A stretch of DNA of 64,000 bases from Vagococcus fluvialis (GTDB lineage: Bacteria > Bacillota > Bacilli > Lactobacillales > Vagococcaceae), in assembly GCF_003337315.1 (NCBI RefSeq), contig NZ_QPJV01000007.1, positions 62,001-126,000 on the forward strand, written 5' to 3'. A program made the position numbers and the translations under genes. Shown one piece after another: positions 1 through 8,960 of the stretch (position 1 is its first letter; each line of letters starts with the position of its first letter). The notes below the pieces were generated by a model. That model did no database searches and was not told where the DNA came from. It was given only the letters and a program-made list of their open reading frames with translations.

Positions 1-3000
1 ACAACTGATTTAATTAAAAAAGTTGAAAAAGACGCCAAATTCCCAATTCTTTCAGCTAATACTTATGTGAAAGAAACTGGTAAAAACTTTGTAGGTAGCT
101 ACACTATGGTTAAAAAAGATGGCTTAAACGTTGCTATTTTAGGCCTAACAATTCCAGATATTCCTCATTGGGAAGGTGGAAAAGTAGATGCTTTAGAGTT
201 TGTTGGTTTACAAAAAGAAGCTGAAAAGCAAGTTAAATTAATCAAAGCTAATGAGAAAGCAGATGTTATTATTGCAAGTATTCATGCTGGATTAAATAAT
301 AGTAAACCAGAAAGTGCAGCAAAAAATGTAGTTGAAAATGTTCCAGAAATAGATGCTTATCTAATTGGACATGATCATGCAACAATTGCTACTCACTTAA
401 AAGATAAGAATGGTGTTGACAAGCCTATTGGAGCTTCAAGAGATACAGGGGTTCAAGCCTCACGTATTGATCTAAATCTTGAGCAAGATGACAAAGGTAA
501 ATGGAATGTAAAATCAAGTGATGTTATTAATAAAGATATGAAGGGGATTCCAACAGATAATGGATTAAGAGAAGCTACTAAAAAGTATCATGAGACAACA
601 TTAGAATTTATTAATGCTGAGATTGGCCAAGCTAGTGCTGACTTCTTACCTCCACAACGTATTAAAGGAATTCCAGAAGCTCAAATGCAACCAACAGCTT
701 TAATCTCTTTAATTAACAATGTTCAATTAAAAGCAATGGATGCAGATATTTCTGCAGCAGCTTTATTCCAAGCAAGTAGTGATTTACCACAAGGTCCAAT
801 AACATATTCAAATATTTTTAATATTTATAAATATGCGAATACGTTAGTTGGTGTTGAAATTACAGGTACTAAATTAAAACAATATATGGAAAAACAAGCC
901 GAGTATTATAACCAATATCAAGAAGGCGACTTAACTATTAGTTTTGGTGGGCCTAAAGAAGGGAATAATAAAATTCGTGCTTATGACTATGATATGTTCG
1001 TAGGTGTTGATTACAAGATTGATGTGTCAAAACCTGTTGGAGAAAGAATTGTTGATTTAACATATCAAGGAAAAGCTATTAAGGATGACCAAACATTTAA
1101 ATTAGCAGTTAATAATCACCGCTTTAGTGGTTTAGTGTCATCAGGTATTGTGAAAGAGTCTGATATTTACAAAGAATCAGATCCTGTGACCCTTAGAAAT
1201 ATGATTGTGGACTATATTAGAGAGCGTGGAACGATTAACCCTGAAGATGAAATTCATAGAAACTGGGAAATAATCGGTGCACCAGATTTAAATCATTATG
1301 TGAAACCTTTAGTAGTTGAAAAAATTAATAACGGAGAAATTGTGATTGAATCTAGTCCAAATGGTAGAACACCAAATATCAATACAATTCGCATTAGTGA
1401 TTTATTGAAACAAGGTATTTTAACTGAATCAGATTTAAATAAAAAATCTTTCTCTGTGTTACATACTAATGATATGCATGGTCGTATGGCGCCAGAGTAT
1501 AATGCAGATAAATCAGTTCAAAATACAATTGGTATGGCAAAATTAAAAACATTTAAAGATACTGAAATGCCAACATTGATGCTTGATGCTGGAGATGCTG
1601 TTCAAGGATTACCATTATCAAACTTCTCTAAAGGAGAAGACATGGTTAAAGCAATGAATGCTGTTGGATATGACGCAATGGCAGTAGGTAACCATGAGTT
1701 TGATTTTAGTTATGAGCAAGCAATGAAGTATAAAGATCAATTGAACTTCCCGATTTTAGCAGCAAATATTTATAAAGATGGTAAGCGTTCATTCCAACCA
1801 TATACTCATATTAAAAAACAAGGAATGAATTTCTTAGTTATTGGATTAACAACACCTGAAACGTATACAAAAACACACCCAAATAATATTAAAGGTGTAG
1901 ATTTTGAAGATCCAATTCCTGAAGCGAAAAAAGCCATTAAAGAAGCTAAAGCAGAGTATAAAGATGTTAAATTTGATCAAATTATTTTTGTCACTCATTT
2001 AGGTATTGATGGTTCAACACCTGAAAAATGGAGAAGTACAGGAGTTGCTAAAGCCTTAAATGATGATGTAGAGCTTAAAGATGAAAACATTATGTTTGTT
2101 GACGGACACTCTCATACACCAATGCAAAATGGCCAAGAAGAAGGTCGTGTTAGAGTTGTTCAAGCTGGAGATCACATGAAATATGTAGGTAAAGTTGATG
2201 TGAAACAAGATGAAGCACCATCTGTATACGATGCTAAATTAATTCCAGCAAAAGATTTCTTACATGTAGCAGAAGACCCAGAAGTTAAAGCTATAGTTGA
2301 TAATGCTATTAAAAACTTTGATGATGTGAATAAAGAAGTTTTACTAAAAGATAATCCTTATTTATTAAATGGTGTCAATGCTAATGTTAGAACGAGAGAA
2401 ACAAACTTAGGAAACTTGTTAGCAGATGGTATTTATAACTACGCTCAAACAGGATTCTCTAAACCTGCTGACTTCTCAATTATTAACGGTGGTGGAATTA
2501 GAGAAAGTCTAAAAGTTGGAGATATTCAAAGAGGAGACGTTGTAACAGTTCTTCCATTTGGTAATATCATTTCTCAAGTTGAAATTAAAGGTTCTGACAT
2601 TTATAAAATGTTTGAAGTATCCGTTCGTTCTGATGTTGTAAAAGAAAATGGCCAAGTTGTTTTAGATGAAAACGGTTTACCTAAATTGGGTAGAAATGGT
2701 GGTTTCTTACAAATTTCAGACTCAATTAGATTCTACTATGATTCTAATAAACAAGGTGTTGTTCTTAATAAAGAAGGAACAGGAGCCGAAGTTGAGGGAG
2801 AACGTGTCTTTAAAGTAGAAATTAAAAATAGTAAAACAGGTAAATTTGAAGCAGTTGATAAAGATAAAACATATTATGTAGCAACAAATGATTTCTTAGC
2901 AGCAGGTGGAGATGGCTACTATATGCTTGGTGGAAATCGTGAAGAAGGCCCTTCTTTAGATGCTGTCTTTTCAGATTTCTTGAAAAACGATGTGGTAGTT

Positions 3001-4026
3001 GATGCTAAAGAAACTAATAAAGATAGAATTCCATTATCTAACTATAGTGAAGAGTTCCCTAACAGTGGAAAAGGAAGTCGTATTATTTCTAAATTAGATA
3101 AAGCGGAACCAATCGAATTAAATTTAGTAGAATTAGATAAAGCAATCCTGTCAGCGGAGAAAGAAAAAGAAGCGACTTATACAGCGAAAAGCTGGAAACC
3201 GTTTGCTGAAAGTTTAACAGCAGCTAAAAAAGTTCAGAAAGATGCTAAAGTAGAAGGTACAACAGTAACACAGGCACAGGTAGATAAAGTAACAACAGAC
3301 CTAACAAAAGCTCAAAAAGATTTAGTAGCAAAAGAAAAACCAGAAGCGTTAAACTTAGTAGAACTAGACAAAGCAATCCTGTCAGCGGACAAAGAAAAAG
3401 AAGCAACGTATACAGCGAAAAGCTGGAAACCGTTTGCTGAAAGTTTAACAGTAGCTAAAAAAGTTCAGAAAGATGCTAAAGTAGAAGGTACAACAGTAAC
3501 ACAGGCACAGGTAGATAAAGCAACAACGGACTTAACAAAAGCTCAAAAAGATTTAGTAGCAAAAGAAAAACCAGAAGCGTTAAACTTAGTAGAACTAGAC
3601 AAAGCAATCCTGTCAGCGGACAAAGAAAAAGAAGCAACTTATACAGCAAAAAGCTGGAAACCGTTTGCTGAAAGTTTAACAGTAGCTAAAAAAGTTCAGA
3701 AAGATGCTAAAGTAGAAGGTACAAAAGTAACACAGGCACAGGTAGATAAAGCAACAACAGACTTAACAAAAGCTCAAAATAACTTAGATAAGAAAAATTC
3801 TGGAAGTGGAAATAACAACAACTCAGGAAATACCAATAACAATGGTGGTTCTGGAAGTACTGGTAATGGTTCGGGAGGTAATGGAAAAACTACCTATCCA
3901 ACAGAAAAATTACCACAAACAGGTGAAACAGAAAGTCATGCTAATGTGATTGGTTTCATTTTACTTGGCACAACAGTTGCATCAGCTTACCATGTCTTTA
4001 GAAAACGAGATGAAGAAGTAGCATAA
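1..4026 (+). CDS. LPXTG-anchored bifunctional 5'-nucleotidase / cyclic phosphodiesterase (5' end outside window)
   Basis: Open from the first base in frame 1, so the start and the first metallophosphatase motif lie upstream. What remains (counting from Met at 67) is the end of a first metallophosphatase domain with a GHDHA motif near residue 100, a first 5'-nucleotidase C-terminal domain (about 190-400), a complete second metallophosphatase beginning at HTNDMHGR near 480 with GNHEFD and DGHSHT motifs, a second nucleotidase C-terminal domain (about 770-980), three 77-residue repeats, a Gly/Asn/Ser-rich linker and a sortase signal LPQTGE followed by a hydrophobic helix and a charged tail. Such two-unit enzymes hydrolyse extracellular nucleotides and 2',3'-cyclic nucleotides on the cell wall, releasing nucleosides and phosphate. 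The domain doubling and sorting signal are read directly; substrate is inferred from the family. Confidence 0.9.
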   Translation, partial: TTDLIKKVEKDAKFPILSANTYVKETGKNFVGSYTMVKKDGLNVAILGLTIPDIPHWEGGKVDALEFVGLQKEAEKQVKLIKANEKADVIIASIHAGLNNSKPESAAKNVVENVPEIDAYLIGHDHATIATHLKDKNGVDKPIGASRDTGVQASRIDLNLEQDDKGKWNVKSSDVINKDMKGIPTDNGLREATKKYHETTLEFINAEIGQASADFLPPQRIKGIPEAQMQPTALISLINNVQLKAMDADISAAALFQASSDLPQGPITYSNIFNIYKYANTLVGVEITGTKLKQYMEKQAEYYNQYQEGDLTISFGGPKEGNNKIRAYDYDMFVGVDYKIDVSKPVGERIVDLTYQGKAIKDDQTFKLAVNNHRFSGLVSSGIVKESDIYKESDPVTLRNMIVDYIRERGTINPEDEIHRNWEIIGAPDLNHYVKPLVVEKINNGEIVIESSPNGRTPNINTIRISDLLKQGILTESDLNKKSFSVLHTNDMHGRMAPEYNADKSVQNTIGMAKLKTFKDTEMPTLMLDAGDAVQGLPLSNFSKGEDMVKAMNAVGYDAMAVGNHEFDFSYEQAMKYKDQLNFPILAANIYKDGKRSFQPYTHIKKQGMNFLVIGLTTPETYTKTHPNNIKGVDFEDPIPEAKKAIKEAKAEYKDVKFDQIIFVTHLGIDGSTPEKWRSTGVAKALNDDVELKDENIMFVDGHSHTPMQNGQEEGRVRVVQAGDHMKYVGKVDVKQDEAPSVYDAKLIPAKDFLHVAEDPEVKAIVDNAIKNFDDVNKEVLLKDNPYLLNGVNANVRTRETNLGNLLADGIYNYAQTGFSKPADFSIINGGGIRESLKVGDIQRGDVVTVLPFGNIISQVEIKGSDIYKMFEVSVRSDVVKENGQVVLDENGLPKLGRNGGFLQISDSIRFYYDSNKQGVVLNKEGTGAEVEGERVFKVEIKNSKTGKFEAVDKDKTYYVATNDFLAAGGDGYYMLGGNREEGPSLDAVFSDFLKNDVVVDAKETNKDRIPLSNYSEEFPNSGKGSRIISKLDKAEPIELNLVELDKAILSAEKEKEATYTAKSWKPFAESLTAAKKVQKDAKVEGTTVTQAQVDKVTTDLTKAQKDLVAKEKPEALNLVELDKAILSADKEKEATYTAKSWKPFAESLTVAKKVQKDAKVEGTTVTQAQVDKATTDLTKAQKDLVAKEKPEALNLVELDKAILSADKEKEATYTAKSWKPFAESLTVAKKVQKDAKVEGTKVTQAQVDKATTDLTKAQNNLDKKNSGSGNNNNSGNTNNNGGSGSTGNGSGGNGKTTYPTEKLPQTGETESHANVIGFILLGTTVASAYHVFRKRDEEVA
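3112..3804 (+). repeat. Three tandem 231-bp (77-residue) repeats in the nucleotidase wall-spanning region
   Basis: Units begin at 3112, 3343 and 3574, each coding a Lys/Ala-rich helical module starting LNLVELDKAIL and containing AKSWKPF, which resembles FIVAR-type surface repeats. They are near identical in DNA; the third diverges only at its end (KAQNNLDKK). Nearly identical DNA units suggest recent duplication and likely copy-number variation between strains. Confidence 0.9.
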
Positions 4027-4031
4027 AAAAT

Positions 4032-4065
4032 AAAAGGTAGGAGAATTTTCTCCTACCTTTTTTTA
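4032..4065. terminator. Bidirectional intrinsic terminator
   Basis: A 13-bp stem (4032-4044 with 4049-4061), 4-nt loop and flanking A and T runs lie between convergent genes, so it can end both the nucleotidase and the minus-strand gene. Confidence 0.9.
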
Positions 4066-4071
4066 ATGAAA

Positions 4072-4584
4072 TTATTGATTCTTAATGATGTTTGAAAGCT
4101 CTAATATAGTTTTATTTACTTTTTGAAGAAGTTGATTGTAGTCATATGATTCTGAATTTAGTGGCTCATAAATAAATTGATAAGAATATCGCCCTTCATT
4201 TAGTCCGCTGGTATAGAAAAGTAAATCTAAACTGTTTATTTCATTAATATCAATAAGTAAATGGTTGAAATTGAAATCATTTTTAATATCTTCTAAGGGT
4301 AACTCTATTTTTTTATTATTTAAAATGAGTTGAAAACTGAGAAGTTCACTGAATTCAAACAATTGAATTTGACCTTGAAATTTAAATAGTTGGTTAATTG
4401 AATCGACTTTTAAATCTCCTATTTCCTTTGTGGGAGAGAAGATAGTTGCTCTCGATTTGTTCTTTTCCTTAAGGGCTTGAAAGCTAATATTTAATTTTTT
4501 ATTTTCATTATAAACACTATAAACTTTCCAGATGATGTATAAAACAAAAAAAGTTAGTAAAAGCGGGAAAATAATTTTTGGCAT
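4072..4584 (-). CDS. Membrane-anchored protein of unknown function
   Basis: 170 residues with one N-terminal hydrophobic helix (about residues 4-23, IIFPLLLTFFVLYIIWKVY) followed by a mostly soluble part of alternating beta-like and polar segments. The orientation is probably helix in the membrane with the rest on one face; no lipobox or cleavage site is obvious. An AAAGAAGG ribosome site precedes the ATG at 4584. It stands alone, convergent with the nucleotidase gene and sharing its terminator. I do not recognise the family. Confidence 0.75.
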   Translation of the reverse strand: MPKIIFPLLLTFFVLYIIWKVYSVYNENKKLNISFQALKEKNKSRATIFSPTKEIGDLKVDSINQLFKFQGQIQLFEFSELLSFQLILNNKKIELPLEDIKNDFNFNHLLIDINEINSLDLLFYTSGLNEGRYSYQFIYEPLNSESYDYNQLLQKVNKTILELSNIIKNQ

Positions 4585-4699
4585 AATAAAACCTTCTTTT
4601 TAGAATTGATTATTCTTATTATAGCACTACTTTTACCAAGACTTAACTAGTTGCTTTTGATAAAATTTATTGTTAAACTGAATTATCAATTAAATAACC

Positions 4700-4830
4700 A
4701 AACTATGAAGAGTTGAGGTAGTGATACGACACAATGACCTCACAGCAACGTGCTTATTTGTAACGTGCTCCAGTCGTAAATCCATGGTGAGTCCTAGTTT
4801 AGCTCACTTCATAAGTGGCTATTTTTTTTG
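4700..4830 (+). ncRNA. Candidate structured leader RNA with attenuator (orphan riboswitch-like)
   Basis: Helix 1 pairs TGAGGT (4714-4719) with ACCTCA (4737-4742). Its loop holds TACGAC (4725-4730), complementary to GTCGTA (4773-4778), giving a possible pseudoknot, and between them AGCA-A-CGT (4744-4751) pairs with ACGTGCT (4763-4769). Downstream GTGAG (4787-4791) can pair with CTCAC (4803-4807), which overlaps the 5' arm of a terminator hairpin (4801-4820) followed by eight T. Mutually exclusive hairpins next to a gene are the hallmark of an attenuator. I could not match it to a riboswitch class I know. It could instead be a free small RNA ending at this terminator. Confidence 0.5.
4801..4830 (+). 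terminator. Terminator hairpin of the leader RNA
   Basis: AGC and CACTT pair with AAGTG and GCT around a CAT loop (one bulged T), then a run of eight T. It stands 28 nt before the start codon of the next gene, so read-through would be needed to express it from this leader. Confidence 0.6.
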
Positions 4831-4857
4831 ATAAAAATTAAAGGACGAGGTGTATTT

Positions 4858-5160
4858 ATGTTTTTAAAGGTAGAGAATAAAATTATTAAGGCACAAATGT
4901 TATCAGAAACAGAGTTAATCCTGTATTTTCATGAGTTATGTCAACAAGCAAAAGGAAATCCGTGGCGCGGAGTAGAGTTTTACACGGCAAAAGAAGTTTT
5001 AGAGGAATTGTCAGGCTCTAAGTTTTGTTCAGAAATGAAGAAAGAATTAGAAAAAATTAAACGTTACAGAGAAAAAGAAGTAGCTGATCCTGCAAATGAG
5101 CCAATGGTGACTAATTGGGCTAGTGCGATGGCAAGACACTATAGAAAAAATCAAAACTAG
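4858..5160 (+). CDS. Small protein of unknown function
   Basis: 100 residues from ATG 4858, chosen because GAGG at 4847-4850 sits 7 nt upstream; an in-frame TTG at 4828 lies inside the terminator T-run and is unlikely. The protein is charged and mainly helical, with no signal or membrane segment. It follows a candidate regulated leader and precedes an oxidoreductase gene by about 60 nt, so the two may be co-transcribed. I do not recognise the family; if the leader is a riboswitch, these two genes are its output. Confidence 0.7.
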   Translation: MFLKVENKIIKAQMLSETELILYFHELCQQAKGNPWRGVEFYTAKEVLEELSGSKFCSEMKKELEKIKRYREKEVADPANEPMVTNWASAMARHYRKNQN

Positions 5161-5218
5161 CGATTAGTATTGTTTAATGATACATTTAATAAATAGAGAA
5201 AGATTAGGAGATGATAAT

Positions 5219-6115
5219 ATGAAGATTGGTGTCGTTGGATTAGGCGGTATCTTTAAGAAAGCCTATTTACCAGTAATTTCTGCAAATAGAAAAAATGTTG
5301 ATTATTATTTTGCTAGTCAAAATGAAGCAACTAAAAACATGTTAAGAGATAAGTACGGTTTTACTCATTTTTGTGAAACTTTAGATGATTTAATTAAATT
5401 AGAAGTAGATGCTGTTTTCATACATGCAGCAACTGTCGCTCATTTTAAAACAGCCAAACAAGTGTTAGAAGCAGGTATTCATGTGTTTATGGATAAACCT
5501 TTAAGTGAAGAATTTGAAGAAACAAAAGAGTTACTTAACCTAGCAAAAGAGCATGGTGTTGAATTAATGGTTGGTTTCAACCGCCGATTTGTCCCAAGTG
5601 TAGAACATATTTTTTCTCAAGATAATAAACGTGTTATTTATCTGGAAAAAAATAGAGCTTTTGCAGAACAAGAAACAAAATTCGCGATTAATGATATGTT
5701 TTTACATCTAGTGGATACAGCTGTTTATTTATTGGATAGTCCAGATATTAAGATTGTGTCATCTAAACTAGTCGCAGAGAGCAGCTTAGACTATGTGACA
5801 TTACAACTTGAAGCTGGAAACACAACTGCCATTGTTTCTATGGATATGAAGAGTGGAGCTCATACGGAAATTTTTAGAAGTACTTCTATAGATGGCATTA
5901 TCCAAGTCACTAATTTAGGTGAAACAACAATTGAAACGCCAAAAGAAGTGAAAAAGCTAAACACATCTGATTGGACGCCAACTTTAGTTACACGTGGATT
6001 TGATTCCATGGTTAAAGCTTTTTTAAACTTTTTAGAAACAGGTGATACATCAAATTTACGTCAGGATAATGTTTTATTAAGCCATGAGATATGTAAAAAA
6101 GTGTTAGAAAAATAG
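5219..6115 (+). CDS. Gfo/Idh/MocA-family oxidoreductase
   Basis: 298 residues from ATG 5219 (AGGAG 9 nt upstream). The N-terminus has a Rossmann NAD(P)-binding motif, VGLGGIFKK, and the usual DKPLS segment near residue 92 where the catalytic-region Lys lies; the rest is the alpha/beta domain of the family. These enzymes oxidise or reduce hydroxyl/keto groups of sugars, inositols and related compounds. The GFNRRF segment is typical of the MviM-like group. The real substrate cannot be told from sequence; neighbours do not point to a pathway. Followed by a terminator. Confidence 0.88.
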   Translation: MKIGVVGLGGIFKKAYLPVISANRKNVDYYFASQNEATKNMLRDKYGFTHFCETLDDLIKLEVDAVFIHAATVAHFKTAKQVLEAGIHVFMDKPLSEEFEETKELLNLAKEHGVELMVGFNRRFVPSVEHIFSQDNKRVIYLEKNRAFAEQETKFAINDMFLHLVDTAVYLLDSPDIKIVSSKLVAESSLDYVTLQLEAGNTTAIVSMDMKSGAHTEIFRSTSIDGIIQVTNLGETTIETPKEVKKLNTSDWTPTLVTRGFDSMVKAFLNFLETGDTSNLRQDNVLLSHEICKKVLEK

Positions 6116-6131
6116 AGTTGTATCACTATTT

Positions 6132-6163
6132 AAGAGGTAAGGGTAACTCCTTATCTCTTTTTG
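6132..6163 (+). terminator. Intrinsic terminator
   Basis: AAGAGGTAAGG pairs with CCTTATCTCTT (one G-T pair) and is followed by a T-run. Confidence 0.8.
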
Positions 6164-6237
6164 ATTTATTATGAAGCTTAATGGAATAGGTGGTAAAATA
6201 GAGTTGAGATTCCCAAAGAAAAAGGAAGTGATAAAAG

Positions 6238-7794
6238 ATGACGGAAAAAAGAGAGTTAACCGTTTTAGATTCATTTATAATAAATAATCCGAAAAATAAA
6301 AGACGACGACGAAATAAAATTATTGTTGAAAATGAAAGTTTTGAGCTTATTTACGACGTGAAACAACAAGAAATTCAGGTGGCTAAAAAGGATGATTTAT
6401 ACTTCTCTATTATTCCTTATGATACCTCTCGTAAATATATTGAAACAGCGGTATTAATGTTTATTGAAAAGCCAGAGTTTTTGGATGAGTATCTAAAAAA
6501 ACACACAGATAATCTTAAAACTTATGTTAAACTCGCTCTTTTTCAAGTCACGGGTAAACGATTTGAAGATAATAGTCTAGAAGTACTAAATGAATTAAGC
6601 TACCTTGAAACAGATATTTATTTTAAAATCCAAGTAGTTGGTCGCTTGCTTCAACATGATGAAACAGGTCCCTTATCAGCAACACTTCCTTATAAATTTT
6701 TATATCACTTTAATTTAAAAACAGGGATTCATGGTTATATCAAAGAATGGCTCATTTTTTTAGGTGAAACGTCTAAACAAGTACCTTTTACTTTAGAGGG
6801 AAATCGCCCAATGTTACTCGAAGAAAAGAGTAAGGAAAAGATTAACCAAGAAGACTACGCTTTAGTATTAGCAGCTAATATGAAAGGTCTAACTTTGCGA
6901 AAAAGTGAATTATCAACTACTCAATTAAATGAACTAATGACTATTAGAAAAGACTACAAACCGCAAAGTAAACACCCTAGTGAAATTGCTCAGTATTTTG
7001 ATATTGTTCATCCAAATAAAACAGACAATCTAATTAACGTAGTATCAGACATACATAGTACGATGACTAATATTCCTTTAGAGTCACCTAATTTTAATAT
7101 TATTGCAGGTGATTTAGTAGATGGACTGTCAGAAGTTACAGTTCAAAATCAAGATTTAAAAGGGATTGCTGTGATAGGAAATCATGATATTGTTCGTTGT
7201 GCAAAAGCTATAGGTGATTCTTTTTCAGATGAGTTATTAAAAGCTCTAACAAGTACTACAGATATTGATTATTCTGTTATTAAAGTAGATGATAAAAAAT
7301 TATATACAACTTGTAAAAAGTATTTAGAAAGTCAGTTTGAAAATCTAGTGTTCTTAAATAATGAGAGCTATGAATTTCAAGGTATTCGCTATATTGGTTT
7401 ATCAATCCCTGTCAGCTATGTTAAAGAAAGATATTTAGTCCAAACCATATTAGCTAAAACATTAAAAAAATTATTAGGGAAAGATAAAGAAATGCCAACA
7501 GTCATAGTCAGTCACGCACCATTATTTAATGAATTAAATTTACTTTCTAAGACAAGTTCAAGTTATGTAAAAGAGTTTACTTGCGTTAATCAAGAACTTG
7601 AAACTTTATTTAGAGAGTATCATATATTAGGTGTGATTCATGGTCACCATCATATACCAGCTTCATCAGGAGTTCTTGATTTTAGAGAATTTGCTGGGAA
7701 AGAATTCTTTGTTTTATGTTCGATTTATTCAAGTATTAATATGGGATTTGACCTTGAGCCCGTTTTAGCTCAGTTAATTAAGAAAGGTAAGTGA
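6238..7794 (+). CDS. Metallophosphoesterase-domain protein
   Basis: 518 residues. The first ~260 residues form an uncharacterised helical domain. The C-terminal half is a calcineurin-like phosphoesterase with the two-metal motifs in order: SDIHS (Asp271, His273), GDLVDG (Asp292), GNHD (Asn315, His316), SHAP near 425 and GHHH near 468. It therefore probably hydrolyses a phosphoester; the substrate (nucleotide, nucleic acid, protein or lipid head group) is unknown. The ribosome site AAAGGAAG precedes ATG 6238. It overlaps or abuts the small membrane-protein gene downstream, so the two are likely an operon. Confidence 0.85.
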   Translation: MTEKRELTVLDSFIINNPKNKRRRRNKIIVENESFELIYDVKQQEIQVAKKDDLYFSIIPYDTSRKYIETAVLMFIEKPEFLDEYLKKHTDNLKTYVKLALFQVTGKRFEDNSLEVLNELSYLETDIYFKIQVVGRLLQHDETGPLSATLPYKFLYHFNLKTGIHGYIKEWLIFLGETSKQVPFTLEGNRPMLLEEKSKEKINQEDYALVLAANMKGLTLRKSELSTTQLNELMTIRKDYKPQSKHPSEIAQYFDIVHPNKTDNLINVVSDIHSTMTNIPLESPNFNIIAGDLVDGLSEVTVQNQDLKGIAVIGNHDIVRCAKAIGDSFSDELLKALTSTTDIDYSVIKVDDKKLYTTCKKYLESQFENLVFLNNESYEFQGIRYIGLSIPVSYVKERYLVQTILAKTLKKLLGKDKEMPTVIVSHAPLFNELNLLSKTSSSYVKEFTCVNQELETLFREYHILGVIHGHHHIPASSGVLDFREFAGKEFFVLCSIYSSINMGFDLEPVLAQLIKKGK

Positions 7795-7799
7795 TAAAT

Positions 7800-8138
7800 A
7801 TGCTAGAAAATATTATTTTAGGTGCAGTTTTGTTACTTATTTTAGCAATTGCTATCCTTTGTTTTGTTGCTGGCTTTAAATTTAAGCAAGGAAAGTGGCT
7901 AATGCTAATAGCTGGCTACAATGAATTTGATAAAGAAACTCGAGATAAGATGGATAGTGAGAAAATCGGCAAAGAAACAGGAAATATTAGTATCGTTACA
8001 GGGATATTGATTATATTGTTTACTCTTATCGTATGGGCAAGTTCTTATATTCCTTTTTTTCAACAAACAGAAAATGCTTTATTACTGATTCTTTTGCCTA
8101 CTGGTATTTTTATTTATTGGATTTTGAAACATGTTTAA
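7800..8138 (+). CDS. DUF3784-like membrane protein
   Basis: 112 residues from ATG 7800; a GTG at 7791 overlaps the previous stop but lies too close to the ribosome site. Three hydrophobic helices surround a polar loop containing KWLMLIAGYN and a following charged stretch, as in DUF3784 membrane proteins of Firmicutes. Function of that family is unknown. Directly downstream of the metallophosphoesterase, with no terminator visible after it. Confidence 0.72.
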   Translation: MLENIILGAVLLLILAIAILCFVAGFKFKQGKWLMLIAGYNEFDKETRDKMDSEKIGKETGNISIVTGILIILFTLIVWASSYIPFFQQTENALLLILLPTGIFIYWILKHV

Positions 8139-8249
8139 AAATCTAGTGATTATTACAAGAAATTTAAGTAGAAAGTAAGCATGTATAAAAGTAAAAAACA
8201 CTTGTATGTTAATATGGAAGTATAACTTTTATACTGAGGAGATGTCTCA

Positions 8250-8931
8250 TTGAAATTGTAAAAACGTGTTTATTAACTAATTTTTCAATGAAACACTAGA
8301 TTTTTACCAAACCAAGTTAGGTTTTACAATAAAAAATCAAACAGCAACAACTTTTGAAGTTAGAATTGGAGAAGACTTAATCGAATTTACTAAGTCACAT
8401 TTAGAAGAAGCTCCTTTTTATCATTTTGCTTTTGATATTCCAGCAGGTAGTTTTGAGGAAGCCAAGCAATGGTTATAAAGAAAAGTAGATTTATCAACTG
8501 AAGGTGGCAATGACCAAATAACTTTTGATATTTTAGATTCTAGTTCAGTTTATTTCGAAGATTCTTCTGGAAATATTGTTGAGTTCATAGAAAGAAGAAA
8601 AACAAATCCAAAAAGTGATGTTGAGTTTTCAGCTAAAAGTATTCAAGGTATTTCTGAGATGAGTTTCATCGTTGATGAAAAACTTGAAGTAGCTAATTAG
8701 CTTTTAAATTATGACATTAAAGGAATGTTTAACAGTGAAGTCAAAATAGATGGCTTATCATTTATGACGGATCAAGAAAATAAAGTTTTTATCTTATTGG
8801 TTAACCCTGGAAGGAAATGGTTATTTTCTGAGAAAAAATCTAAAATCTTTGAACAGGAAATTATATTAGATTCAGGCTTAATCTTAAAAATTGATAATGA
8901 AAATAATGTGATATTAAAAAATAATCTTTAG
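8250..8931 (+). pseudogene. Decayed VOC/glyoxalase-family gene
   Basis: One frame from 8284 reads as a VOC-superfamily protein (LDFYQTKLGF, then FEDSSGNIVEF) through to 8931, but with in-frame stops at about 8476 and 8698. The natural start appears to be TTG 8250 behind GAGGAG, reading V-K-T-C-L-L-T-N in a different frame; restoring the protein needs one base in the A-run near 8254 and one in the T-run near 8281. Two frameshifts plus two nonsense codons make sequencing error an unlikely full explanation. The last 68 codons stay open from ATG 8725 but are only the C-terminal piece. Confidence 0.85.
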
Positions 8932-8948
8932 GAGTAGATGGAATGAGA

Positions 8949-8954
8949 TATAAT
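8949..8954 (+). promoter_or_regulatory. -10 element TATAAT for the leader and CD3324-like gene
   Basis: Perfect TATAAT with a start expected near 8961, just upstream of the leader helices. The -35 is weak (CTTTAG region), which would fit a regulated promoter. Confidence 0.5.
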
Positions 8955-8960
8955 ATGCAA

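Noticed and set aside
4700-4830. RNase P RNA, signal-recognition RNA, tmRNA or T-box as identity of the leader
   Set aside because: None of the conserved cores (GAAAGUCC-like, GGUCAGGUCCGGAAGG-like, AGGGUGG-like) is present.
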